In this document: positions 36,737 to 48,778 of the stretch, in pieces
How the letters are laid out: each line of letters opens with the position of its first letter
How positions within the stretch are numbered: the stretch's first letter is position 1
Assembly (NCBI GenBank): GCA_027972325.1
Contig: JAPMOS010000023.1
Location: forward strand, 491,902-555,901
Reading direction: 5' to 3'
Length of the DNA stretch: 64,000 nt
Source: Paratrimastix pyriformis
Lineage: Eukaryota > Preaxostyla > Paratrimastigidae
Program-made: the position numbers and the translations under genes
Notes under the pieces: generated by a model
The model's database searches: none
Told to the model about the DNA's origin: nothing
What the model saw: the letters and a program-made list of their open reading frames with translations, nothing else

Positions 36737-38739
36737 TTAATGACCACGCCCCCCGCGTCCGCCCCGGCCACCGCGCCCACCCCGACCGCCCCGACCGCCC
36801 CGACCGCCGCGTCCACCTCGGCCGCCGCTCCCACCCCGACCACCGCGTCCGCCCCGGCCGCCCCGACCACCGCGCCCGCCCCGACCACCGCGCCCTCCAC
36901 GGCTGGAGTCGCGGGCTCGCTTGCGAGGACCCTCCTGGCCGTCGTCCTGGTCGTCGCCGGCAGGACGCCGATGCTTCTGCCCCGCCTCGGCGTCGTCATC
37001 GCCCAGGCCCCGCTGCTCCCGCCCCCGCTGGGCCCGCTCACGCTTCTCGCGCTGCTTCAGCATCGGGGCCGCCTCGGCAGCCTGCCCTCGCCCAGCGGCC
37101 AGCCATGAGAAAGATGCCACGCCAGCCCCTTGTCCCTTGCCCGCGCCACCAAGAGATGGGGGAGGAGGCGGGAGGCGAGACACCAGGAGGGACCTTGTCT
37201 GCGTCGAGGGCGCCCTCGCGACCCAGGATGGACTCGAGGACGTGGTGCTGGCGCCCCTTTTCGACCTCGCTCACACGGCCGACCTCGGGATCGTGCTGCT
37301 CGGACGACACCCAGGATGGTGTATGAGCGATCCGCATACCCCGCCAGGCAGACAGACCTTCTGCTTGCCGTGCTTCAGGGCAGGGTCTTCCGCGCCTTGA
37401 GTGCTCTGCAAAGGACCGAGCGGAAGCGCCGAAAAGAAGCCAAGTGAACGAAAGTACAGGCGCGGGTCGGACAAGGGCAAGGGCGATGCGATGGCCACGG
37501 ACCGTGGAGCGGCGGGCGATGTCGAGCATGCGGCTGATGACGGTCTTGCTCGTGTCAATGGGCGCCTTGGGGGCCGCCGGGGCGTTGGGGGCCACAACGG
37601 GCATCACGTTCGCCGTCAGGGCGACGGGGTCTGTCAGAAAAAGAGGAGAAGAAGCGCAGCCGCCATGAAGAAGAGAAGAATGCAGCCGTTGCGATGACGA
37701 GCAGAGGCGAGGAGCCGGCCATCGGAAGGATAGAGGAGCGGAACCGACCGGGGGCGGGGACGGCCGCGGTCTTGGTCGGCTTCTGAGCCCGTTTGGCCTG
37801 CTTGAGGAGGGCGAGCTTGTTGGACTTCTTGCCTTCGAGAGCAGCCGTGTTGGCGGCCTCGTTCTGCTTCTGCTTGGTCCGCCGCTCCGTCCGGGCGTCG
37901 TCTCGCTTCTCGAAGGGATTCTCCCCCAGCACAACCTCTGGTCGGACGGGAACGGGGGAAGGTCCAGAGGCGCAAAACGAAAATGAAGCCAGAGCATCAG
38001 CAAACATGACAAAGTCACACTCACCACCACTCGGGGGCGGCACAGACCCTCGTGGTCGTTGTGCTCGATAATGGGATCCTCCTCCTCGGCGTCCCGAATC
38101 TTGTTCTTGCTGTGTCCATGCGTGACGTCCCAAGGAAAGAGAAAGGTACGTAATGAGAGAGGGTGGAGGGATGAGGGAGTGAAACCAATATCAGTGCAGA
38201 ACAGACCCCCAACGCGGCTTCCATTCACCAGATGTCTCGTCAAAGACGAGCCGATCCTGCTTCTTCTTCGTAATGCCCTTTTCTTTGGCGTACTTCTGCC
38301 AGGTGGTCAAAGGACGGGGTTTGGGAAGAGGCTTCTCCCGAGGAACGACTGTAGTTGGCTCGGGCAACTGAATCATGGCACCGAATGCCTCATCCGGCGT
38401 TGATGGAAGCTGGAGAAGGCGTTCCATCAAGAGGGCCATCTTCAATTGGCACGATTCGAGAAGATACTGATCCTTACGAGGACTGGAAAAGCATCCAGAT
38501 GCATTCTCTTTAAGATTTGGATTGAAAATTGCAGACCCATCAATCTGTGCCTGATCCACGGGGGTGTTATCAAAAACCGCGAGATTCCCCAAGTCGAATT
38601 CCATATGCTTTAAGAGCTTTTCTTTCCTGAGTGGGACCGGCCGCGGTGCATGTCCCAAAGTGAAGAAAACTGTGCCGAGAAAAAAATACATAGGCAGCAC
38701 AATTACTTGTGCGAATGCGAAACGCCAGCGTCCGTTCAT
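36737..38739 (-). CDS. RRS1: RRS1 ribosome biogenesis regulator with RGG tail
   Basis: Nucleolar assembly factor that, with its partner RPF2, brings the 5S RNP (5S rRNA, RPL5, RPL11) into the 60S precursor. An ATG at 38739 begins a short possible first exon. The core exon has MEFDLGNLAVFDNTP, LPREKPLPKPRPLTTWQKYAKEKGI (here VPREKPLPKPRPLTT) and KKKQDRLVFDETSGEWKPRWG, the RRS1 hallmark. After introns come NKIRDAEEEDPIIEHNDHE, then PEVVLGENPFEKRDDARTERRTKQKQNEAANT and NKLALLKQAKRAQK, again as in the family. The C-terminal exons include KTVISRMLDIARRST, then KQREKRERAQRGREQRGLGDDD. The gene ends in a pure RGG-type tract (36740-36910), unusual for RRS1 and typical of nucleolar RNA-binding tails. 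Confidence 0.9.
36755..36900 (-). repeat. 9-bp coding repeat for RGG tract
   Basis: GGTCGGGGC-like units on the minus strand encode about 17 RGG-type triplets at the RRS1 C terminus. Confidence 0.9.
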
Positions 38740-38781
38740 CCGGTTTGGGGTGGTGGGTGTGAGCGGTGCCGGCTTGGGGAG

Positions 38782-41700
38782 TTAGGAATGTGATGGGATG
38801 GCGGATGTGGCTTCAGGGTTGCTGGTTGACACGTTCGGTATGAAGCGGGCCACCCGGGCCCGCTCGCGCGCCGCCATAGCCAACGCCCGCTTGGCCTCAA
38901 GCTCTTCCCACTGACGCTGTTTGCTCTCCCGGGCCACCCTCTCTGCGCACAGCACGAGGCACGAGGCACGAGGCACGAGGCACGAGGCACGAGGCACGGG
39001 GCACGGGGCGGCGGGGTTTCGGTGAGCGGGCAGTGGTTCGAGCGGCGGCTGTGGGTTGGGGTGGGAGCTCGCAGGAATGTCGGCCTCGACACGAGATTGG
39101 TCGAAGAGTCGGGTGGAGGCAGGCGTGGTGGGGCGGCGGGCCGGGGCAGACCGGCGGCCTTGTGCTGCTGCACCTGGACGAGCCGCTCGGCACGCTGGGC
39201 AACGATGCGGCTCTTCTTCTGGGCCTCGCTCTTGCGCAGCTCGACCAGATGGTTCTGGGACAGGGGGAGCAGGTGACCCAGTGGAGGGGAGAAGCAGGAA
39301 AGGGGAAAGGGGATGGTGTGGCACCATTCGAAGGCATCCGCCAGAGCCGCGGGGGCAAGGAGAAGGAGGGCGCATACGGACGAGCTCCTCCTGCTGACGC
39401 TTCACGTCGCGCTGCATATCGGCCTGCGTGCGCCGCTCCTCCATCCGCTGCCGCCAGGTGGCGCCGGCCCACGCAGAGAGCAGAGAGACAGAGAGACAGT
39501 TTCAGGAACATGAGTGGGTTGGAGTCAACCAGTTGGTCTGACAAGTGATTTTTCTCTCTCTTGGTTCCCCTTTGACGGGCCCTGGCGACTCGGCTTTCCG
39601 GAATGAGAAAGAGGATGCTGAAAAGCGCCGTCGTATCCCCCAGGCGACCCGACCCAGGGCGAGAAGGCAAAGCCGAAGGGGCGGGAAGAGGGCGGGGAGC
39701 GGACCTCCTGGTCGAGCTTGCGCTGGCGGGCCTCCTCCAGCATGGCCGCCTTCTGCTGGTACCGCTGGCGCTCCTCCGCCTCGGCGGCCTCCTGCAGGTC
39801 CCGCCCACCAGCACCACCAGCCACCACCAGCACCACCAGCACCAGGCAGCACCGCCCGTGATAACAAAGGGCCGACCGAATCGAGCAAGGCGAGAGGAAC
39901 CCGATGAGTATGGGGGCAAAGGATGCGGGGGAAAGCGGGAGGGGAGGCAGCAGGTGACCGACCTTCCGCCGCCGCTGGTCGGCCAGCTCCTGGGCCATCG
40001 ACTGCCGGATGGACTCCCCGTACTGCCGCTCCCGCACGCTTCGCTGGGCCATGCGCTCCTGCGGGGGGTGCCTAGCATCAGCAACAGCGGGGCCTGCGCA
40101 TGGGCAGGGCTGGCCGGGGGGGGGGGGGGGGGGGGGGTTGACCTTGATCTTGGCGGCGCGCAGATCGTCGAGGTGTTTCTGGGCCGCCTCCCGCTCGAGG
40201 CGCGCCTGGCCAAGGAGGGGTCCCCAGAGAAGCCGAGAGATGCCCGGTGAGACGGGTGACCACACAGCGGGGATGGGGTCGGTAGTCGCGCTGAGGGCGG
40301 GCGAGTGGCAGCAGACCTGGTGCTGGGCCCGGGCCAGGGCGAAGGTGCGGTCCTTCTCGGCCTGGATGCGGGCCGTGAGGTCGGCTTGCTTCTTGGCGGC
40401 CGCCTCCCTGAGGGCCATCGCCCGGGCGTGGATGTTGTACCTGCCAGACAACAATGGTGAGTGAGGGCGTGGATGAGGGGAAGGGTGATGGCGAGGGTGA
40501 GGGCGTGGATGTTGTACCTGGCCGCCAGACAACAATGGTGAGTGAGGGCGAGGACCATCACCGAATCATCCCGATGGGCGGTGTACGATGCGGGCCCGGG
40601 CAGACCTTCGGGCGAGGTCACGCTGTGTCTCGCGGGCCTCGCGGGCCTCGTCGAGACCCTCCAGCCGCATGGCCGCCTCAAGGCGCGCCCGGTGGGCGGC
40701 CCCCTCGGCCTGTCCGCGCCCAGGGTCGATGAGGAGGCCGGTCCGAACGACCCACAGCCATCCCATTGGCCGTTCGTCTGCCCACCCGCAGCACGGCCCC
40801 TTCGAGGGGACGGGGGATGGCGGACCTCGATCTGTTGGCGGAGGGCCTCGCGCTTCTGGGCAGCCTTCTGCTCGGCGGCCGCCTTACGGGCGGCTACGAC
40901 GCTCCGCTGGGCGCTGGCGTACTGGCGGGCAGCCTCCAGGTTTCGTCGTTGCAGCTCGGCCAAGCTGGCCTGCCGTCTGGCCTCCAGGGCCCCTTGCTGA
41001 CTGCAAGGGAATTGGGGCAGGGCCAGGGCGAGTGAGGAGGGCTGCTGCGCCGGTGGGGGACGAGCCGCCACGGGGCAAACTGTGCGGGGCGAACCTCTTC
41101 TGGGCCATGCGGGCTTGGACGGCCTCGGCCTTGGCGCGGGTGCGGCCCTCGATCTCGGCCTGGCGGCGCTGCTGGGCCTGCGCTTGGGTGGCCTCCTTCT
41201 CCGCATGCAGTCGGCGGGCCTCCTCGCGGCCCCGGCGAGCTCGCTCCTGCTCGCGCTGCTCCAGGTGGCCCTGCCGCACCCGCTCGTTGGCCTGGTGCCC
41301 GTCGGGCGTGAGAGAGGTGCGAGAGAACGAGGAGGGTCAATGGCCGAGACAGGAGGGCCCATATTCACAGTCCCCAGCGCATTGCCGACCTTCCCCGGAT
41401 CAACACGAGCATCACCCCGAGTCGCCCAGAACGGGAAGGGCGCGCGGGGCGGGGCGGGGCGGGGCCGACCTGGTACTTCTCCTCGCGGGCGCACTGGTCG
41501 GCGCGGAGCTGCAGTTTGGCCTGCTGGCGGCTCTGTCGCTCGGCCGTGATCCGGGCCGCCCGCTGGGCCTGGCCCAGGTCGCGAAGTTTCTGCTGGCGGT
41601 CCCGCTCCTCGCGCTCCTTCTGCTGCAGCTGCCGCTGCCGCTCCTCCAGGGCCCGGTCGCGCCTCTCGGTCATCAGATGGTTGTGCTCCTGGATGCGCAT

Positions 41701-42048
41701 CCGCTCTGCAAACGAGAGTCGGTGTAGGGAAACCCGCTCGGGCAGCTCAATTTGGGCAACCACCTCGGTGCAACCCCGGATACGAAGATGCCATTCGCCG
41801 TCCTCTCGAATCAAAAAGAGGCGCTCCACCAAAAATTCGACCATCTCCTTGCGCCTTTCCGGGGCCAGAAAGCCGAGCTCGTCTTTCAGAACGGTCCTGA
41901 GTTGGTCATCGTTCAGGGAGAACTCGTAAAAATCGGAGGTGCCCGGTTGGGTGGCCTGGAAGCGAAGCAACTTCCCATCTTCTGAGACTGTAATAATAAA
42001 GTATTGATGGCTGAGTTCGCGGATATTTTGGTAGATAACGTTGGGCAT
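38782..42048 (-). CDS. Long Arg/Gln/Glu-rich coiled-coil (trichohyalin-like) protein
   Basis: Not recognised as a specific family. The ATG at 42048 starts a compact globular domain (MPNVIYQNIRELSHQYFIIT, LRFQATQPGTSDFYEFSLN, GEWHLRIRGCTEVVAQIELPE). A nearly continuous heptad-rich helix follows, split by many short introns: MRIQEHNHLMTERRDRALEE, LEQREQERARRGREEARRL, ARMAQKR, LAELQRRNLEAARQYASAQR, LREAAAKKQADLTARIQAEK, LEREAAQKHLDDLRAAKIK, QRYQQKAAMLEEARQRKLDQ, RQRMEERRTQADMQRDVKRQ, and lastly WEELEAKRALAMAARERARV before the stop at 38782. The composition resembles TPH-domain ciliary proteins, so an axonemal role is possible but is only inference. Introns contain a 7-bp GCACGAG array and a G22 run. 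Confidence 0.65.
38950..39008. repeat. 7-bp GCACGAG array
   Basis: About eight copies of GCACGAG/GCACGGG in an intron of the coiled-coil gene. Confidence 0.88.
40116..40137. repeat. Poly-G run (22)
   Basis: Poly-C on the sense strand, directly after a donor (GTCAA) of the coiled-coil gene. Confidence 0.85.
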
Positions 42049-42141
42049 TTTGCGTGTGTTTCAAGCCGTTGCGAGGAGCGGCAAGCACCCGAACCTTGCC
42101 GTCTTGCAGGGTGGTTTCGTCTTTTTTCCAGCCCGCGTGCA

Positions 42142-42997
42142 ATGTCGCATTCGATGGAAGACAAGGGCCTCAGAATTGGTCTCCTTTTTGATTTGGATGG
42201 GACGCTGGCCCTGACCGACCACCTCCATTTCGAGATCTTTCGGGATCTCCTGGTCAAAGAGGGTTTTGCAGGGGGTCAACCCATCACCAAGGAATTCTAT
42301 CAGCGTAATATTAGCGGGGGATCAAACGACGAGATTTTGACCCGGCTTTTCCCAGGCTTCACCCCACAACAAAGACTGGTCTGTGGCGTTGACTCCCGCT
42401 CATCAAACCTCTCATCGCCGTCCCTAGGAGTGGGCTGCATTCAAGGAAGCGTACTTTCGCGAGCAGACAGTCGGAAAACTGAGCCCCGTGCCGGGCCTCG
42501 AGGCCTTCATGGCTGCGTTCCCCCCGCAAGGACTTTGGGCCCGCCGGGCCACCTGCCTTCCAGCAGAGTCTCCCGACCGGGTGCGAGTCGAGGTCGTCAA
42601 GGTGCTGGTCACCAACGCACCACCGGCCAACTGCACACACATGCTGCACGAGCTGGGTCTGACGGGCACATTCCAGGACCAGGTCGTGGTGGACTTGGTT
42701 GGGTGCCGTGGCAAGCCCGATCCAGAGCCCTACCAACTGGCGATGACCCGTTCCTCGCTGACCCCCGCACACTGTGTTGCCTTCGAGGACTCATGTACGG
42801 GGGTGCGTTCGGCTCATCGAGCTGGAGTCGGTGCGGTAGTGGGTCTCTGTACCACTCACACACCCATCCAACTGAAAGAAGCTGGCGCGACCACCCTGGT
42901 CGATGACTGGCGAGGCCTCCTGTCTGCCGGCGCTGGGGTGGCCTACCGATCCCAGATGGCTGCTCTGCTTGGGTTGGAAGCCCTTTGGGCGGAGTAA
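42142..42997 (+). CDS. HAD-superfamily phosphatase (beta-phosphoglucomutase-like)
   Basis: Soluble HAD subfamily IA hydrolase, 268 aa, with two exons (42142-42378 and 42428-42997, donor GTCTGT, phase 0). Motif I is LLFDLDGTLALTDHLHFEIF with the nucleophile DxDGT. The helical cap follows (FREQTVGKLSPVPGLEAFM). Motif II is VLVTNAPPANCTHMLHELGL, motif III is GKPDPEPYQLAM, and motif IV is CVAFEDSCTGVRSAHRAGV. All catalytic positions are present, so it should be active on a small phosphorylated metabolite; the substrate cannot be told. Alternative start at 42154. The start codon lies 93 bp from that of the coiled-coil gene on the other strand. Confidence 0.88.
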
Positions 42998-43171
42998 TCT
43001 CAGAGCAGTTCCATATCGCTTTCTCTCTTTGCTTGTGCCGCGTCAAATTATTGAAGCAGCGGGGCGATCTTTCTTCCCACGAAAGGTGGTTACAGCCTGC
43101 CTTGCCCCGGATCTTCCGTCGGTTTTTTTTGTTGCTCGGGCTTGGGCGTCCCCTTACGCGATTTTCCAGAA

Positions 43172-45992
43172 ATGTTTACTTCCGTGTGCTGGGTTCCACG
43201 AGGCAAAGCCGATCCTACCCCGACACAACACGAGCTGACACCCGAAGAAGTGGCCCAGTTGAAGCGGAAGGTCGCTGAGGCCCAGGCCGAAGAGGAGGAT
43301 GCCCCGCAGATGCGCGTCGAGGTAGAAAAAGAGAGGGTCCCCAAGAAGTCGTCCGCTGATGAGGACGAAGATGACGACGTTGTCAAACTTTATGGCTTGA
43401 AGGATTATGATGATGAGCCGGGTTTGTCCCCGTCCCCCCGCTGTCCCTCCAATGATCACATAACGCACAAATCTGCTCTTTGTTGTATTCGCCGCCTCTG
43501 CGTCCTTTTCCCCCTCCCTCACAGCCGAGGAAGGCTTCCTTGACCCGGCCAAGGACCCGTACCTGACCAAGAAGGACGACGAAGAAGACGAAGATGAAGT
43601 GGAGGACTTGCGGATCCTGCCCACCGACAACCTCCTCTTGGCGGCCCATTCCCTTGCTGCCGTCCGGAATCTGATCGAAGTCAAGATCTTCGAGGTTTGC
43701 CCGGACCCGTGTGTGTGCCGGCTTGTGGGTGGGATGAGGTTCGGGAGTCGGACCCACGTCGTCACGCTGCCCTCGCCGACCGCTTCTTTTTCACCCATCC
43801 CTCCGCCCCGCAGGAAAAGGAGAAGCGCCTCTTCACGCACCACGAGTTCGAGGTCTCGGCTCCGCCCATCTGCGTCGAGTGGGTCGATGTCCACCCCGGC
43901 CAGCCCGGTCTGCCCGGGGCCCCAGCCACCTCCCACCTCCCACAACTCGCCTCCCACAACTCGCCTCCCACAACTCGCCTCCCACAACTCGCCTCCCACA
44001 ACTCGCCTCCCACAACTCGCCTCCCACAACTCGCCTCCCACAACTCGCCAACTCACCAACTCCCGTACGGTGCCCTTCAGATCGGCCCGGGCACGTGTGC
44101 GCCATCGGGACGATGCACCCCGACATCGAGCTGTGGAATCTGAACGTGCTGGAGCCCTTCGAGCCCGTGGGGCGGCTGGGCGGCATCCTGAACATGCCCG
44201 CGGCCCCCGAGGCGGCCGAGGGGGATGAGCCCAAGAGCAAGAAGGACCGCCTCAAGGAGAAGAAGAAGCTCAAGAAGAAGGTCCGCCCCTTCCCCCCTTC
44301 CGCACGCATGCGCACACCTCGGGTGGCTCCTCGGATTCCTCCTCATCTCCGCTCCGCCGCGACCCTAACCGACCCAACTGTCCACAGATGGCCAAGCGCC
44401 CCCCCGAATTCCTTGCCGACAGCCACCACGACAGCGTCCTGTCCCTCTCGTGGAACCGTCTGCAAAGGTCGGCTTTGCTCCCTCCCTTGGCCCTCCCCCG
44501 GTGGCCTGCCGCTCCTCTCATCTGACCCTCTGCTTTGTTCGCCCGGCGGCCGATCCATCCAGGAATGTGCTCGCCTCTGGCTCGGCCGACCGCAAGGTCA
44601 AGCTGTGGGACCTGCCCACGAGCCGCTGCCTCATGACCCTCTCACATCACAACGCAGAGGTCCGCCCCGAGGCACAAGCATGCCTTCAAACTCGCGCACA
44701 GCACGCAGCACAGCACGCAGCACAGCACGCAGCACAGCACGCAGCACAGCACGCAGCACAGCACGCAGCACAGCACGCAGCACAGCACGCAGCACAGCAC
44801 GCAGCACAGCACGCAGCACAGCACGCAGCACAGCACGCAGCACAGACGGTGCGGCCCCGTCTGACTCTCGCTCTCCCCGCACGCACCGCATCGCATCACC
44901 ACCGCACTGCAGGTCTCCACGTTGCAGTGGCATCCGCAGCAGGGGAATGTCATGGCCACGGGGGCCTTCGATGGGTCGGTGATGGTCCTCGACGGCACCG
45001 CGGGTCCGTTGCCCCGCCTCTGCCCATGTCCGGACCCTCACGGTTGCCCTGCGCCGACTCACCCTGTAGGCCAGCAGCAGCAGCTGTCCTTCGCCGCAGG
45101 GGCCAATGTCGAGAAGGTGGCCTGGCACACGGGCGACCCGTGTCTCCTTCTCGCCAGCACCCACGATGGCAATGTCTTTTGCTTCGATATTAGACGCGCC
45201 TCCGCCGGCACGCGTCCGTCCCCGTCCCCATTCCCGTCCCCCTCCCCCCTCCCCTCCCCCCCTCCCCTCCCCCCTCCCCCCCTCCCTCCATTCCCGTCCC
45301 CATTCCCGTCCCCATTCCCGTCCCCATTCCCGTAACCCGTCCCCCATTCCCGTTCCCGTCCCCTTTTGACCGCCGGCTTCTCTTCTCCCGTCCCCCACAG
45401 CGGGCGTGCCCATCTGGCAGATCAACGCGCACCCGCAGTCGAGCTGCAACGTCATCGCACAGAACCCCCGTATGCCCAGGCTATTGGTGACGGGCGGCGA
45501 CGACAGCACGGTCAAGGTGTGGGACCTCAGCGGGCCCCTCCCACGCCACGAGCTCTCCAGCGACCCCCACGTGGTCTGTAATGCTGCGCCGGCCCTTCTC
45601 CCCTTCCGGGGAAGCAGATGGGCGGAGTGCGCCCTCTCTTCGGCCTGTTTCGGCATGCTGCTCACATGCGCACGTTTTCTCACGCGCAGGGCAAGATCCT
45701 CACGGCCTCATTCATGGACGACGATGCTCGCCTGCTGGCTGTCGGGGGCACCAACGATCTCAAGGTCCGCTCCGTCCCGCGCCAGTTCGCCGTCAGGCCT
45801 TGGACCCGATGATTCGTGCCTCCCATGGCCCAGCGCATCGCCCATCGCCCATCGGTTTCTGCATCTCTGCAGGTCTACAACACGGCCGACTGGAGCCCTG
45901 TCAAACGCTGGAACAGCGAGATTTTGGCCGCCCAAGCTGCAGCCACGGCCGCCACCGCCACCGCCACCGCCACGGCCCCTGGCCACCAGTAG
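43172..45992 (+). CDS. PWP1: PWP1, periodic tryptophan WD40 protein
   Basis: Nucleolar/chromatin WD40 protein involved in rRNA synthesis and ribosome production. The ATG at 43172 gives MFTSVCWVPRGKADPTPTQHELTPEEV, an acidic region, then VVKLYGLKDYDDE. After an intron come GFLDPAKDPYLTKKDDEEDE, LRILPTDNLLLAAHS and VSAPPICVEWVDVHPG. The line GTMHPDIELWNLNVLEPFEP is a strong PWP1 signature. Blades follow: DSVLSLSWN, NVLASGSADRKVKLWDL, VSTLQWHPQQGNVMATGAFD, VEKVAWHTGDPCLLLASTHDGNVFCFDIR, PRLLVTGGDDSTVKVWDL, ILTASFMDDDARLLAVGGTNDLKVYNT. The stop TAG is at 45990-45992. Most introns hold short-period tandem arrays. Confidence 0.95.
43925..44055. repeat. 15-bp CTCCCACAACTCGC minisatellite
   Basis: About eight copies in a PWP1 intron. 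Confidence 0.9.
44695..44848. repeat. 12-bp GCAGCACAGCAC array
   Basis: About 12 copies in a PWP1 intron between two WD40 blade exons. Confidence 0.92.
45220..45365. repeat. CCCGTCCCCATT pyrimidine repeat
   Basis: Imperfect CCCCTCC and CCCGTCCCCATT units fill this PWP1 intron. Confidence 0.85.
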
Positions 45993-46065
45993 GCTCGGGG
46001 TCCGACATGAAAAGAAAGGCTCGCGCTCTCGTTTCGACCGACCCTTTGGGGGTTGATTGGGCTGT

Positions 46066-46404
46066 TTAATGCATAGGGGGAGAAGGCGTTGGCTGTCCCG
46101 GGCCATGCTGGTGGGCCAGAAGCTCTGCGATATCGTCCGGTCGAGGAATACCTGGAATGACATAATTTTGAAATGCCGAGTCACACGATACATATGTTCC
46201 CGCTCTTTGTTGTTGCACTGCAGCAAACACCTGCCTTTTTGCCTGTTGCCGAATGGCTTGTTCCGCGGATGGTGGCGGTGGAAGAGTGTGTCGTCTGAAA
46301 AGATGCTCATTCGAATGAAGGAGAGGCACATTGTGAACAGACGACTGATTTTGTGGTGCTATTTGTCCGGAGGTGTGCTGAACAAAAGAGAGGCCGCTCA
46401 TCAT
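46066..46404 (-). CDS. INIP: SOSS complex subunit C (INIP) homologue
   Basis: Small, intronless, 112 aa from the ATG at 46404 (a second ATG follows at 46401). The C-terminal block AIRQQAKRQVFAAVQQQRAGTYVSCDSAFQNYVIPGIPRPD matches the conserved end of SOSS-C/INIP, with helix, then DSAFGN..P.LPR. In animals this protein belongs to the SSB1-INTS3 complex that binds single-stranded DNA at breaks. The N-terminal 60 residues are low in conserved sequence. The stop TAA overlaps ATTAAA, a possible poly(A) signal. Convergent with PWP1 (74 bp between stops) and divergent from SMC2 (130 bp between starts). Confidence 0.8.
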   Translation of the reverse strand: MMSGLSFVQHTSGQIAPQNQSSVHNVPLLHSNEHLFRRHTLPPPPSAEQAIRQQAKRQVFAAVQQQRAGTYVSCDSAFQNYVIPGIPRPDDIAELLAHQHGPGQPTPSPPMH

Positions 46405-46534
46405 CAGAGCGTTGCGGCAGTCGGGAATACCCGATGGTTCTCGAAACTGTCCTGGGGGTATTATTCTCAAATCTTTCAATTCAAACCTCCCCCAGAGCCC
46501 CCTTCTTGTATCTTTGTCAAAATAGCCATTCTTA

Positions 46535-48744
46535 ATGCATATTCAGGAAATCATTATTCAGGGATTCAAAAGTTATGCCAATCGGACAGTGATTTCTGGC
46601 TTTGATCCATTTTTTAATGCCATCACCGGCCTGAATGGAACCGGCAAATCCAATATTCTTGACAGCATCTGCTTTGTACTGGGCATTACAAATCTTACAC
46701 AAGTCTGTTGGGCATCTCTTTCCATAACCTTCACCTCACCATCTCATCCCACCATCATCTCATCCCACCAGGTTCGTGTCAACAGCCTCCAGGAGCTGGT
46801 GTACAAGCAAGGACAAGCAGGCATCCAAAAAGCCACTGTCACCATCGTCTTTAACAACAAGGATCGTTCTGCCAGTCCGGTGGGGTATGAACAATTCGAT
46901 ACCATCACCATCACCCGACAGGTCCGTCCTCTATTATCGTGACGCTCAATACACTCCGTCGCAGATTGCCATCGGAGGCCGCAATAAGTACCTTCTCAAT
47001 GGGCATGTGGCTCAGCCCAATCGTGTGCAGAATCTCTTCCACAGCGTTGGGCTGAACATTAACAACCCCCACTTCCTGATCATGCAAGGCCGGATCACCA
47101 AGGTGCTCAACATGAAACCCCTTGAGATCTTGGGTCTGATCGAAGAGGTCCGTGTGAATGAGGCCACGCGTCGGTGCGGAGAGTGGTGACAATGGGTCGA
47201 TCGCCCTTGCCGTGCTGATGATGCTGGCGTGCTGCTGCTGTCTGTCTTCCCGCCGCCGCGCAGGCTGCAGGAACCCGGATGTACGAGACCAAGAAAGCGG
47301 GCGCCCTCAGGACCATGGAGAAGAAGGACAAAAAGCTGGCGGACATCGGGGCGGTCTGTGAAGGCCCCCCGTGCGACTCTCTCACCCTCCGCCGTTCCCC
47401 TCCCCTGCGGCCGCAGGTCCTCCGGGACGAGATCGTCCCCACCCTGGAGAAGCTGCGCAAGGACCGCACCACCTATATGCGGTGGACGTCCATGCGCACG
47501 GAGGTGGAGAGGCTCGAGCGCTACGTTGCTGCGTACCGCTTCTGGCAGGCCACCGTCTGCCCCGCCGGCCCGTGGCCGTCCAGTCTTCTCACCCTGCCCT
47601 TTTGCGTGCCGGTCGTGCCGGTCGTGCCGGTCGGGTCGTGGGGTCGTGGGGCTGGGGGACAGAGAGCTGCTTCACACAGCGAAGACGAGCAGCGCGAGTG
47701 TGACGATGACCTGCAGCAAGTCCGCGACGCTTTCCGCTTCCGCGCCCATGCCCACCCATTGTCATTGCCCACCCATTGTCATTGCCCACCCATTGTCATT
47801 GCCCACCCATTGTCATTGCCCACCCATTGTCATTGCCCACCCATTGTCATTGCCCACCCATTGTCATTGCCCACCCATTGTCATTGTCCACCCATCACCA
47901 TGCCCACCCATTGTCATTGCCCACCCATTGTCATTGCCCACCCATTGTCATTGCCCACCCATTGTCATTGTCCACCCATTGCCATTGCCCACCCATCACC
48001 ATGCCCATCATCCTGCATCCCCGTCCCCATCTCCTCCCTTGTGCTTGTGCGCGGCTCCGACCTCCAGAAAAAGCGGACGCACGCCGAGCTCGAAGCCAGC
48101 CTGCAGGAAATGGGGCGCCGCTTGCAGCAGATGGCCGACCAGTCCGAGAAGGTCGATCCCTGCACGGTGGTTGAGAGGAGGCTCATCGGGCCGGGGCGGG
48201 TTGCAGACGACCAAAGGGCAGCTGGCACGGCTGGAGGCTGCCATGAGCAGCGCATCGAAGGTCCGCCGCCCCGCCCGTGGGAGTCGGGAGTGGAGGTCAC
48301 CTTCACTTTCACCTTCACCCACGGGCATGCCGTCCCCCCACCGAACAGGAGGTTGCCCGGCTGCAATCGGCCTTCGAGAACAAGGAGGAGCTCCTCGCAG
48401 GCGAACGGGAAGGCCGCGCGGCGGGGCAGCAGCAAATCCGCGATGTCCGCCGGCCGCTCCCACCTTTTGCCTTCCCCTCCTGCGACCCGCCCCGCCACCG
48501 CTGCTGCTCCGCGCCCCGCCCTGCTGCTGCGGCGCTGAGTCCTTTGACTTCCGGGCCCCCGCATCGCGCCCCTCCTGGATGCGCCTTGGGGTAGCTCGAG
48601 CGGGCCATCGAGCAGAAGGAGGCCGAGCGGGCCCGTGCCCAGCAGGCCCACGAGCTGCTCGCCCACCAGACGGAGGCCACCCAGAAGCGCCTCCACGTCC
48701 GCCCCCGCCTGGCCGCCCCCAGACCTTCCTCAAAGCCGAGCCAT

Positions 48745-48778
<34 letters not shown>

